Of a stretch of DNA of 64,000 nucleotides, positions 1 through 6,285 are shown piece after piece (the first letter of the stretch is position 1; the number at the start of each line of letters is the position of its first letter). The stretch covers positions 1 to 64,000 of the forward strand of contig NZ_VFUA01000018.1 in NCBI RefSeq assembly GCF_006440735.1, in the 5' to 3' direction. Under the pieces are notes generated by a model. The model searched no databases and was not told the DNA's origin. It saw nothing but the letters and a program-made list of their open reading frames with translations. The stretch is from Mesorhizobium sp. B2-7-1 (lineage in GTDB: Bacteria > Pseudomonadota > Alphaproteobacteria > Rhizobiales > Rhizobiaceae). The translations under genes were made by a program, and so were the position numbers.

Positions 1-194
1 CGCTTCGTGCTGCCGGGCTCGGCCCTGCTGCGCGGGCTGATCACGACATGGCCGATGCCGGCGGCCAAAAGCGACTTCGGCACACCGGCCCAGTTGAACA
101 GTACCAGCAGCCCCATGCCGATGATCAGGTAGCTCACGGTGAGCGGCAGCGTGATCAGCCCGCGCAGCAGGGCCGAGCCCGGCAGCACGAAGCG
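1..194. repeat. Perfect 45-bp inverted repeat (1-45 versus 150-194)
   Basis: Bases 1-45 are the exact reverse complement of bases 150-194, with 45 of 45 positions matching and identity lost at the next base (46 versus 149). Both arms lie inside the permease gene, and the arm at 1-45 replaces sequence that should encode the next part of the protein. The match begins at the window edge, so the real length may be greater. A fold-back or assembly chimera, or a recent inversion-duplication, explains it better than a functional repeat. Confidence 0.9.
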
Positions 195-461
195 CGCGAA
201 GCCCCAGGCGGAGAGGAAGCCGAGCGTGACCGAGGCAAGCGAGGAAAGCACCGCCACCAGCAGCGAATTGACCAGCGCCGAGGTGAGCCGCGCATCGGAC
301 AGCACCGCCTGGTACCAGCGCAGCGACGGGCCGGTGAAGGGCGGGATCGGAAACGAGGTCGCCTGCAGCGAAAACAGCACCAGCACGAACACCGGCAGGA
401 AGATGAAGCCGTAGACGGCGAGCGCGTAGAGCCAGGCGGCGAGGCGGATAACGGCGCGCAT
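1..461 (-). CDS. ABC importer permease, PotC/YdcV type (incomplete)
   Basis: Inner-membrane permease subunit of a binding-protein-dependent ABC importer of the spermidine/putrescine class, partner of the permease and binding protein encoded upstream. The ATG at 461 is 2 bp after the stop of the other permease, so both are read from one message. A first membrane segment is visible at about residues 11-32, with further hydrophobic segments near 60-90 and 100-125. The sequence resembles a permease down to about position 46; beyond that it enters an inverted copy of its own upstream coding DNA and the translation becomes charged and unlike the family. The gene is therefore truncated by the window edge and probably also by that junction. 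No ATPase subunit is visible. Confidence 0.75.
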   Translation of the reverse strand, partial: MRAVIRLAAWLYALAVYGFIFLPVFVLVLFSLQATSFPIPPFTGPSLRWYQAVLSDARLTSALVNSLLVAVLSSLASVTLGFLSAWGFARFVLPGSALLRGLITLPLTVSYLIIGMGLLVLFNWAGVPKSLLAAGIGHVVISPRSRAEPGSTK

Positions 462-463
462 CG

Positions 464-1309
464 TCAGGCCCGCTCGATCTTCAGCCAGCGCGCGCAGGCC
501 AGATAGGCGATGGTGACGACCGCCATCAGGATGATCGACAGCGCGGAAGCCAGCGGGAAGTCGCCGCGGCGGCCGATCTGCATCATCACCAGCTGCGGCA
601 TGAGCAGCTCGTTGTTGCCGCCGAGGATTTGCGGCGTGATGTAGTCGCCGATGCAAAGCACGAAGGTGAGGAAGGCGCCGACCATGATGCCGGGCAGGGT
701 CAGCGGCAAGACGACATGCAGGAAGGTCCGCACCGGCCCTGCGCCGAGATCCGCGGCAGCCTTGCGGTAGCTGGGGCTGAGCTGCTTGAGGTTGGCGAAG
801 ATCGTCAGCGTCAAAAGCATGACGAAGAAATGCACGAAGCCGGTGACGGTGGCGAAGCGCGTGTTGGCGAGCTGCAGCGGCTCGCCGATCAGGCCGATGC
901 CGGTCAGCGCCCGGTTGATGACGCCGTTCTGCGCCAGCACCAGCAGCCAGGAATAGGAGCGCACCACATAGGAGGTCCAGAACGGCAGCACGGCCAGCAT
1001 CAGCGCCAGCCGCTGCCAGCGTTCCGGCACTTGTTCCGCCAGGATCCAGGCAAAGGGATAGGCGAGCAGGATCGAGATCACGGTGACGGTCGCCGTGACC
1101 TCCAGCGAGTTCACCATCGCCCGCCAGTAGGATGGATCGGTGAAGAACTGGCTGTAGTTGGCTAAAGTGAAGCCGCCGCCTTCATGCGCCGTGAGGCTGG
1201 AAAACCCCATGGCGATGAAGGGCAGCACGAAAAACAGAAGCGTCCACGCCAGCGCCGGCGTGACGAGCGCCCAGGGCAGGGCACGCGAATTGCCTCCAGA
1301 AACACTCAT
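464..1309 (-). CDS. ABC importer permease, PotB type
   Basis: Membrane-spanning permease of the same polyamine-type importer, 281 aa, the usual length for PotB-like proteins. The first membrane helix is at about residues 12-36, and an EAA-type loop (AAADLGAGPVRTF, then LPLTLPG) lies in the C-terminal half where it would contact the ATPase. The open frame extends upstream to 1678, but that part overlaps the binding-protein gene and is not protein-like; the ATG at 1309, 8 bp after the binding-protein stop, is the better start. Substrate class is inferred from the family and not proven. Confidence 0.88.
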   Translation of the reverse strand: MSVSGGNSRALPWALVTPALAWTLLFFVLPFIAMGFSSLTAHEGGGFTLANYSQFFTDPSYWRAMVNSLEVTATVTVISILLAYPFAWILAEQVPERWQRLALMLAVLPFWTSYVVRSYSWLLVLAQNGVINRALTGIGLIGEPLQLANTRFATVTGFVHFFVMLLTLTIFANLKQLSPSYRKAAADLGAGPVRTFLHVVLPLTLPGIMVGAFLTFVLCIGDYITPQILGGNNELLMPQLVMMQIGRRGDFPLASALSIILMAVVTIAYLACARWLKIERA

Positions 1310-1317
1310 TGGCCGAT

Positions 1318-2400
1318 TTACTGCGCCTGCAGCATCTCGGTCCACATGTCCTGCATCTTCTTGTCGAGATCGGCGTTCGGCGCCGGATAGGCCTGGGCGC
1401 GGGCGAGGAAGCCGGGCTGCTCGTCGAAGCGCAGGATCTTCTTCTGCTCGTCGGTGAGCGCCGCCTTGGTGTTCGACGGCATGCCCCAGTAGCAGGAGGA
1501 TGTCGCAAGCCGCGCCTGGCCCTCGGGGCTCAGTATGTACTGGATGAATTTCAGCGCCATGTCCTTGTTCTTGGAATCCTTGAACATGGCGAGCGACTGC
1601 GACCACAGCACCGCGCCTTCCTTCGGGATCGAGAAGTCGAGCGCCGGGTTCTCCTTGGCAAGGCCGGCCGTCACCCATTCGCCGCCGCCAACCAATATGT
1701 CGACCTCGCCGGTGGCCAGCGCCGTCTGGCTGGCTGTCACCTCGCCAACCAGCTTGGCATTGGCCTTCATCTTGAGGAGCTCGGCCTTCAGCGCCGGCAG
1801 GTCGGCCTCGGTGAGGTCGGCGGTTTTCTTGCCGATGGCCAAGGCCGCCATGCCGATCACCGGCAGGTAATAGTCGTAGATCGCGACCTTGCCCTTGTAT
1901 TTGTCGCTGGTGAGCGAGGCCAGCGACTCCATATCGGCCGGGTCGACCTTGGTCTTGTTGAAGCCGATCGTGTTGTAGCCGAACTTTTCGGTGATGCCGT
2001 AGCGCTTGCCGTCGACGATGGTGGACTTGTCCATCTTCACTTCCGGGAAGAGGTCGGCGAAGGGCAATTTATCCTCGGGCAGCGGCTCGAACAGGCCTTT
2101 CTCGACGCCGCGCGGCACGTCGATGCTATCGATCACCATCACGTCCCAGTCGCCGGGCTGCGACTGGTCGACGATGGCCAGCCCCGCGCCGGTGCCTTCG
2201 AATTCCTTGACGTTGACCTTGACGTTGTTGGCCGCTTCGAAGGGCTGAAGCAGCGCCGGATCGGAATGATCGCACCAGATCAGCGCATTGAGATCGGCAG
2301 CCTGAGCGCCGCCCGCCGCGACGAGGAGCGCGGCGGCTGCGCAAGCGGCTGCGAGACGGGACTTCAGGCTGGAAAGCGGAGTCCGGGCATTGACGGTCAT
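1318..2400 (-). CDS. Periplasmic solute-binding protein, PotD-like
   Basis: Extracytoplasmic binding protein (family 1, spermidine/putrescine-like), 360 aa, first gene of the importer operon. It has a Sec signal peptide of about 34 residues ending in a GAQA/AD cleavage site, and a mature domain with PotD-like features such as WDVMVIDS near residue 85 and GITEKFGYNTIGFNK near residue 135. A purine-rich ribosome site (AGGGAG) precedes the ATG at 2400. It is divergent from a TetR regulator across a 93-bp gap that holds a palindrome, so repression by that regulator is likely. The actual ligand cannot be told from sequence. Confidence 0.88.
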   Translation of the reverse strand: MTVNARTPLSSLKSRLAAACAAAALLVAAGGAQAADLNALIWCDHSDPALLQPFEAANNVKVNVKEFEGTGAGLAIVDQSQPGDWDVMVIDSIDVPRGVEKGLFEPLPEDKLPFADLFPEVKMDKSTIVDGKRYGITEKFGYNTIGFNKTKVDPADMESLASLTSDKYKGKVAIYDYYLPVIGMAALAIGKKTADLTEADLPALKAELLKMKANAKLVGEVTASQTALATGEVDILVGGGEWVTAGLAKENPALDFSIPKEGAVLWSQSLAMFKDSKNKDMALKFIQYILSPEGQARLATSSCYWGMPSNTKAALTDEQKKILRFDEQPGFLARAQAYPAPNADLDKKMQDMWTEMLQAQ

Positions 2401-2440
2401 CGAGTGTTCTCCCTGCCTTGCTGGCTTGTTGGAAGAAAAG

Positions 2441-2466
2441 TTGAACCAATTCTAAAATTGAGTCAA
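2441..2466. promoter_or_regulatory. Candidate TetR operator palindrome
   Basis: An imperfect inverted repeat with 11-bp arms (TTGAACCAATT and AATTGAGTCAA, 9 of 11 paired) and a 4-bp centre. It lies midway in the divergent gap between the binding-protein gene and the TetR gene, the expected place for an autoregulatory operator. Binding is inferred only. Confidence 0.5.
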
Positions 2467-2493
2467 TTATGATTTTGTGGCAGAGAGGCCGAT

Positions 2494-3108
2494 ATGAGCG
2501 GATTGCGCGAACGGCAGAAGGCGGACCGGCACCGCCGCATCATCGATGCGGCGACGGAGCTTTTCCGCGAGGTCGGCTATGAAGGCGCCAAGATCGAGGC
2601 GATTGCCGCTCGAGCCGAAGTCTCGATCGGCACCATTTACAATTACTACCAGAACAAGGGCGACATCCTCGGCGCCATCGTTTCGATGGAAGTCAACGAG
2701 GTGCTGAACGCCGGGCGAGGAGTCGTCGCCAACCCGCCCGCCAATGTCGGCGACGCGCTGGATACGCTGATCGGCATCTATATCGAGCACTCGCTGAATT
2801 ATCTGAGCAAGGAGATGTGGCGGCAGGCGATGGCGATCTCGACCCAACTGCCCGACAGCCCCTTCGGCCAGGCCTATACGGCGCTCGACCGCGACCTGAC
2901 CGAGCAAATAAGCGCGCTGATCGCCCGCCTGCGGGAGGTCGGCCTAGTGCGACCGGACATAGACGGGCCCGCGGTGGGCGAGCTGATCTTCAACAATATG
3001 AACATGATGTTCATCGAGTTCGTGAAGCGCGACGAGGCGAAGATACCGGAGCTGAGGGCGGCGATCCGACGGCAGAATAGGGTGCTGGTGACGGCGATTG
3101 GGGTGTGA
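2494..3108 (+). CDS. TetR/AcrR family transcriptional regulator
   Basis: DNA-binding one-component regulator, 204 aa. The N-terminal HTH domain is clear (residues about 10-55, with ATELFREVGYEGAKIEAIA and VSIGTIYNYYQNKG), followed by a variable helical ligand domain. The start at 2494 is preceded by AGAGAGG. It is transcribed away from the PotD-like operon, and the shared gap carries a palindrome, so its job is probably to repress that importer and itself in response to a small ligand. Confidence 0.9.
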   Translation: MSGLRERQKADRHRRIIDAATELFREVGYEGAKIEAIAARAEVSIGTIYNYYQNKGDILGAIVSMEVNEVLNAGRGVVANPPANVGDALDTLIGIYIEHSLNYLSKEMWRQAMAISTQLPDSPFGQAYTALDRDLTEQISALIARLREVGLVRPDIDGPAVGELIFNNMNMMFIEFVKRDEAKIPELRAAIRRQNRVLVTAIGV

Positions 3109-3151
3109 GGCCCTCAGGAAAGGTCCCGGCATGCAAAGTTTTGAGCGGGCG

Positions 3152-3301
3152 CTAATCGAGCTTCAGGATGCGCCCCTTGTCGAGGCGGAATATTCCGTCA
3201 TTGTCCCCCTGGGACTCAAAATCGGTCTGCAGATCGTCCGTCCCATGTACCGAGATATTGCCCGCAATCAGCACATCTGATTGGCGTTGAAGGCTGCGCA
3301 T
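3152..3301 (-). CDS. Possible small ORF, 49 aa, unknown
   Basis: An ATG-started frame of 49 codons. The encoded peptide is acidic in the middle (HGTDDLQTDF, ESQGDNDGIF) and ends RLDKGRILKLD. It has no clear ribosome site, the frame stays open upstream of the ATG, and no family is recognised. It could be a small gene, the tail of a decayed gene, or chance. It fills part of the 270-bp stretch between the TetR gene and the next gene, where nothing else was seen. Confidence 0.25.
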   Translation of the reverse strand: MRSLQRQSDVLIAGNISVHGTDDLQTDFESQGDNDGIFRLDKGRILKLD

Positions 3302-3379
3302 CGGCCGGAATCTGGAGGCGGATCGTCCCGCAAAAGGGGCACTCCAAAAGGTGATCCAGATATGCGCCGGCCATCGTCT

Positions 3380-3610
3380 TCATTCAGAGAGCCCCACGTC
3401 GAATTCAACCACAAACCCCGCGTCGATGGCGGCTCGTGCAATGTGATCGCCAAGCTGCCAATCCGTCAACTCGCAAAGTGGGAACATCTCTCTGATGGCA
3501 TCGACAGCGTCGGCGATCGAAATGCTGGGATTGTCGACCCTATCGAGCAGGTAGCGGACAACCGCCTGCCGAACGTCCGACGAAGTGGCTGTCTGCGTGA
3601 CCGTGAGCAT
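3380..3610 (-). CDS. Small hypothetical protein, second copy of a duplicated domain
   Basis: A 76-aa protein of unknown function. Its core (SISIADAVDAIREMFPLC, then LTDWQLGDHIARAAIDAG and VVEFD) matches the core of the protein encoded immediately upstream, so the two are paralogous domains of about 45 residues. It lies in the same frame as that gene, separated only by one TAG codon and three codons (GGC CCG GAG). The only Shine-Dalgarno-like bases (GGAG) abut the ATG, so independent initiation looks poor; reinitiation, read-through or an amber mutation in a two-domain gene are all possible. Confidence 0.6.
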   Translation of the reverse strand: MLTVTQTATSSDVRQAVVRYLLDRVDNPSISIADAVDAIREMFPLCELTDWQLGDHIARAAIDAGFVVEFDVGLSE

Positions 3611-3619
3611 CTCCGGGCC

Positions 3620-3865
3620 CTATGAATGGAGCCGCATTTCCTCGCCCTTGGCCATCGTTGCGTCGAAGGCCACGGGAATGCCGTGAACGATGCAGGCCGC
3701 CGCCAGCATACCTTCCAATTCGTGGTCGCTGGTTCTGCAGGCAGGCATAAGTGTTCGGATGGCGCGGATTGCCTGTGCGATGGAAAGGAACCGGGCTCGA
3801 CCCCTGGAAAGGACATAGGCCTCGGTTGCCTTTTCAACTGTGACGCCGTGAAAAGCGTTGGTCAT
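3620..3865 (-). CDS. Small hypothetical protein, first copy of a duplicated domain
   Basis: An 81-aa protein of unknown function starting at ATG 3865, behind a good ribosome site (GGGAGGAA). The C-terminal half (FLSIAQAIRAIRTLMPAC, then SDHELEGMLAAACIVHG and PVAFDA) is clearly related to the next gene. It ends in a TAG that is in frame with the downstream copy. It lies 63 bp downstream of a Crp/Fnr-type regulator on the same strand and may be cotranscribed. No signal peptide or membrane segment is seen. Confidence 0.65.
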   Translation of the reverse strand: MTNAFHGVTVEKATEAYVLSRGRARFLSIAQAIRAIRTLMPACRTSDHELEGMLAAACIVHGIPVAFDATMAKGEEMRLHS

Positions 3866-3928
3866 TGCGAGTTCCTCCCTGAACCCAAACCAACGTAATT
3901 TACGCCCCATTTTCAGCGGCCATCAAGC

Positions 3929-4636
3929 TTATGTACGATTTCGGACAATGCTGAAATGCCGTTGCTCCTCCTCGCCATAGGCGCCGTGCGTGAGCTTTAT
4001 CAGTCCGCTGCGATCGACGATCGTGATCTCACCACGCCTGGCCTGGATCAGCCCCCGATATTCAAGCATTTGGAGGGCAGTAGTGACCCCAGGGCGCCGG
4101 GCACCGAGCATGGTCGCGAGAAATTCGTGCGTCAGGTAAATCCTGCTTCCTGAAGAGCGATCGTGGACCATGAGCAGCCACCGAGCCAGTCGCTCCTCGA
4201 TCTTCGAGTGGCCGTTGACCAGCGCGGTCCGGGAGGCCTGGATGAGGAAGGCGTTGGCATATCGAAGCAACGATCGGCCAAGGGTCGGGCTTTTTGCGAG
4301 GGCCGCGCGAAGATTTTCAACCGGCAGGGACCAGCCCTGGCCAGCGATCTGAATATAGGTCTCGTTGGGGGAGCTCTCCTGGCCGAGAATGACCGTAACA
4401 CCCGTCATACCATCGTGGCCGATGATGCCGACTTCGCTTTGTCGCCCTCCGGTCATGATAGCGACTACCGAAGCGATCCCCGTCTCCGGAAAATACACCT
4501 GCTCTATCGGCTGATAGGGGACCTCTAACTGATCTTTGATGCCCAGTTCGACGTGATGCATCGACGGCTGCAAGAGGGCGAAATCATCAGGGTCGATGGA
4601 TTTCAGAACGTGGTTGCGAAAAGTGGATTGACGCAT
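3929..4636 (-). CDS. Crp/Fnr family transcriptional regulator
   Basis: A 235-aa regulator with an N-terminal cyclic-nucleotide-type beta-barrel (about residues 20-120; YFPETGIASVVA and VGIIGHDGM) and a C-terminal winged HTH (LTHEFLATMLGARRPGVT, then LEYRGLIQARRG) at about residues 165-215. No FNR-type cysteine cluster is present, so it is not an oxygen-sensing iron-sulfur protein; the ligand is unknown. The start has a strong ribosome site (GGGAGAAG). It lies upstream of the duplicated small proteins and may control or accompany them. Confidence 0.85.
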   Translation of the reverse strand: MRQSTFRNHVLKSIDPDDFALLQPSMHHVELGIKDQLEVPYQPIEQVYFPETGIASVVAIMTGGRQSEVGIIGHDGMTGVTVILGQESSPNETYIQIAGQGWSLPVENLRAALAKSPTLGRSLLRYANAFLIQASRTALVNGHSKIEERLARWLLMVHDRSSGSRIYLTHEFLATMLGARRPGVTTALQMLEYRGLIQARRGEITIVDRSGLIKLTHGAYGEEEQRHFSIVRNRT

Positions 4637-4883
4637 GGCTCTTCTCCCGTTGCGGGCAAGAGCACTTTCCTCTCACTGTCGGCTGCATCCGTACATGTCT
4701 GGCGGCCGATATCGAAAGCATAGGCTTCGGACGGCCTATTAGCAACGACGGCTCGCTTGCCTGCAACTTTGCATGCCGGATTTCGCATCGCTCAAGGCGC
4801 AGTATATTTTGTCCTCTCTGGCCAATGCGGAACACGAGTGGATACGCCGGGGACCTGGAATATTAGGCGACTAATCGGCGTGC

Positions 4884-4908
4884 GGAACAAAATCGCTCCA
4901 AACACGTT
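4884..4908 (+). promoter_or_regulatory. Sigma-EcfG (general stress response) promoter
   Basis: GGAAC at 4884-4888 and CGTT at 4905-4908 with a 16-base spacer match the canonical alphaproteobacterial general-stress promoter (GGAAC-N16/17-CGTT) exactly. It ends 22 bp before the ATG at 4931, giving a very short leader. Confidence 0.8.
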
Positions 4909-4930
4909 GCATCATGTTGGGACACGCTCC

Positions 4931-5110
4931 ATGGCCGACCATAGCAGCGAACTTCGCGCAAAGGCCCTCAGAGACCACCACGTCGCTTGGCTAGTAAAGG
5001 AAGCTGGTGTCACAGCCGCGCAAGCTCACGAGCTAATCGAATTGATCGGCATGGGCAATCTACCATCCCTGCGGCGCGAAGCTTTCTTGCTGAAAAAGTC
5101 GCTCTACTAA
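4931..5110 (+). CDS. Small stress-inducible protein, 59 aa (DUF3606-like)
   Basis: A 59-aa cytoplasmic protein, rich in Ala, Leu and charged residues, with the pattern HHVAWLVKEAGVTAAQAHEL then SLRREAFLLKK. The helix-turn arrangement resembles the short DUF3606-type proteins of rhizobia, but that assignment is tentative. The frame is open further upstream to 4757, yet the ATG at 4931 sits just behind a perfect sigma-EcfG promoter and is the sensible start. Expression in starvation, osmotic or oxidative stress is expected from that promoter. Confidence 0.65.
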   Translation: MADHSSELRAKALRDHHVAWLVKEAGVTAAQAHELIELIGMGNLPSLRREAFLLKKSLY

Positions 5111-5195
5111 CCGGCGGCTACCCCAACATGCGCCTTCCCGCTGGTATCTCCCTTAAAAGAGCACGGACGCGTCACGGCTGATAGGAAGTACAGGT

Positions 5196-5271
5196 TGGTG
5201 CCGCCTGAGGGACTCGAACCCCCGACCAATAGTTTACAAAACTACTGCTCTACCAGCTGAGCTAAGGCGGC
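5196..5271 (-). tRNA. tRNA-Thr (anticodon TGT)
   Basis: A complete cloverleaf reads from 5271 to 5196: acceptor GCCGCCT paired with AGGCGGC, D-arm GCTCAGCTGGTAGAGC, anticodon loop TTTGTAA, T-arm GGGGGTTCGAGTCCC, and an encoded CCA end. Length is 76 nt. It decodes ACA and related threonine codons. Confidence 0.95.
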
Positions 5272-5349
5272 ACATTTACCCGTACGCATACCCCTGAAAC
5301 TCCCTCTCTGGAAAATGATGAGGCTTTCCAGAATTTTAGCTGATTGATC

Positions 5350-5394
5350 CAACGAATTACAAAACCGCTGCTCTACCAGCTAAGCTACAAGGGC
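5350..5394 (-). pseudogene. 5' half of a second tRNA-Thr (TGT), remnant
   Basis: On the minus strand the bases from 5394 to 5350 give a tRNA 5' half: an acceptor strand, GTAGCTTAGCTGGTAGAGC as D-arm, then the loop TTTTGTAA with the same TGT anticodon as the intact tRNA-Thr 80 bp away. The anticodon stem closes only weakly and no T-arm or 3' acceptor strand follows. It is a broken duplicate and not a working tRNA. Confidence 0.7.
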
Positions 5395-5550
5395 ATGGCG
5401 CTCCGGTAGCATATTTCGTGCGCCAGTAAAGACAAAACTCCGTTTTGGGTTGCTAATGGACCCGCCGCGGTCACCAAGGGGGCATCCTGAAATTCGGCGT
5501 GCCGCTTCCTACATCTCATTCGGGTGCAATCGCATCGAACGGGGTGCCGC

Positions 5551-5718
5551 ATGATCAGATTCGTCATCATCCTGCCGCTCATCGTCGTGACCTGGCTTCT
5601 CTTGGTGAAGGTCATCAGCGACCTGAAGAAGGCCAATATCGACTGGACCGGCGTCGCCACCTTCGTCGGCTTCGTCGTGCTGGCCTTCTGGCTGAGGCAT
5701 GTCACGGGGATGGGGTGA
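5551..5718 (+). CDS. Small two-helix membrane protein, 55 aa
   Basis: A 55-aa protein with two hydrophobic segments, residues 2-19 (IRFVIILPLIVVTWLLLV) and about 33-48 (VATFVGFVVLAFWL), joined by a short polar loop SDLKKANIDWTG. No known family is recognised. The ATG at 5551 is preferred over the in-frame ATG at 5524, because the extra residues are polar and unlike a membrane protein N-terminus. It stands alone, followed by a palindromic repeat. Confidence 0.5.
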   Translation: MIRFVIILPLIVVTWLLLVKVISDLKKANIDWTGVATFVGFVVLAFWLRHVTGMG

Positions 5719-5720
5719 GG

Positions 5721-5813
5721 GAGCGAATAGGGAATAGCGAGGAGCGAATAGGGATTTGAGTCCAGCATCCGCCGTGCTTTCCCTACTCACTATTCGCTAC
5801 TCCCTACTCGCTC
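5721..5813. repeat. Palindromic GAATAG/GAGTAG repeat, copy 1
   Basis: Two 34-bp arms (5721-5754 and 5780-5813) are inverted copies with 28 of 34 positions matching, separated by 25 bp. Each arm is built from runs of GCGAATAG and GAGTAGGG. The same type of element lies between rpsM and rpsK at 29574-29640, so this is a dispersed intergenic repeat. Confidence 0.8.
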
Positions 5814-5819
5814 ATATTC

Positions 5820-5873
5820 GAACCTTTTGCCGCTTCGCCACGACTGATCTCTCGAGAGGCGAATGGTCGCCTC
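5820..5873 (+). promoter_or_regulatory. Promoter-like motif and leader hairpin, copy 1
   Basis: GAAC (5820-5823), 17 bases beginning CTTTT, then CGAC (5841-5844) precede a leader hairpin GAGGCGA-ATGG-TCGCCTC (5856-5873) and the ribosome site. The same arrangement, spacing and hairpin recur before the paralogous gene at 6286. It resembles a degenerate sigma-EcfG promoter, but the CGTT box is not matched. Confidence 0.45.
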
Positions 5874-5896
5874 GATCAAGGATCCAGGAGATCATT

Positions 5897-6094
5897 ATGC
5901 TGAAGCGTACCCTTACGTCCGGCGTCGTCGCCGTCTTCGTCGCCACCGGCGCGCTGGCCGCCACGGTCCAGACGTCCTCGGCCCATGGCAACCATCATCA
6001 CCACCACCACAGCCATCACGGCAAGCCTTGGTGGTGGTGGCACAACCATCATTACAAGCATCACCACCACGGCAAGGTGATCATCTTCCTCTGA
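5897..6094 (+). CDS. Secreted histidine-rich small protein
   Basis: A 65-aa protein with a Sec signal peptide (LKRTLTSGVVAVFVATGALA, about 30 residues to SSAH) and a mature part that is almost entirely His, Trp, Lys and Gly: GNHHHHHHSHHGKPWWWW, then HNHHYKHHHHGK. A periplasmic or surface metal-binding role (Ni, Zn, Cu) is plausible from composition only. The start at 5897 has AGGAG upstream. Its signal peptide and leader are homologous to those of the BA14K-like gene downstream, so the pair arose by duplication with a different mature domain. A terminator follows at 6116. Confidence 0.7.
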   Translation: MLKRTLTSGVVAVFVATGALAATVQTSSAHGNHHHHHHSHHGKPWWWWHNHHYKHHHHGKVIIFL

Positions 6095-6115
6095 CGAGAA
6101 GACCATTTTTCTTCG

Positions 6116-6142
6116 AAGGGCGGCCTCGGGCCGCCCTTTTTT
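6116..6142 (+). terminator. Rho-independent terminator
   Basis: A 10-bp stem AAGGGCGGCC/GGCCGCCCTT with loop TCG, followed by a T-run to 6142, ends the His-rich gene. Confidence 0.85.
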
Positions 6143-6206
6143 CGTTCCGGGCTAACCGGCGGCCGCGGGCGAGGAAATCGCCGGTCAAAAAATCTGAAAA
6201 TTCTTC

Positions 6207-6261
6207 GAACCTTTTTGCGGCTCGCCGCGACCCATGATCAAGAGGCGGATGGTTCGCCTCT
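6207..6261 (+). promoter_or_regulatory. Promoter-like motif and leader hairpin, copy 2
   Basis: GAAC (6207-6210), a 17-base spacer beginning CTTTT, CGAC (6228-6231), then the hairpin AGAGGCG with loop containing ATGG and CGCCTCT (6241-6261) before the AAGGAG ribosome site. It matches the copy upstream of the His-rich gene in order and spacing. Confidence 0.45.
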
Positions 6262-6285
6262 CCACCGAAACCAAGGAGATCCATC

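Noticed and set aside
464..1678. Longer 404-aa start for the PotB-like permease
   Set aside because: The extra 123 residues overlap the binding-protein gene and are not membrane-protein-like; ATG 1309 fits the family.
5196..5394. Attachment-site pair at tRNA-Thr for a genomic island
   Set aside because: No direct repeat of the tRNA 3' end and no integrase gene were found nearby; only a 5' half remnant is present.
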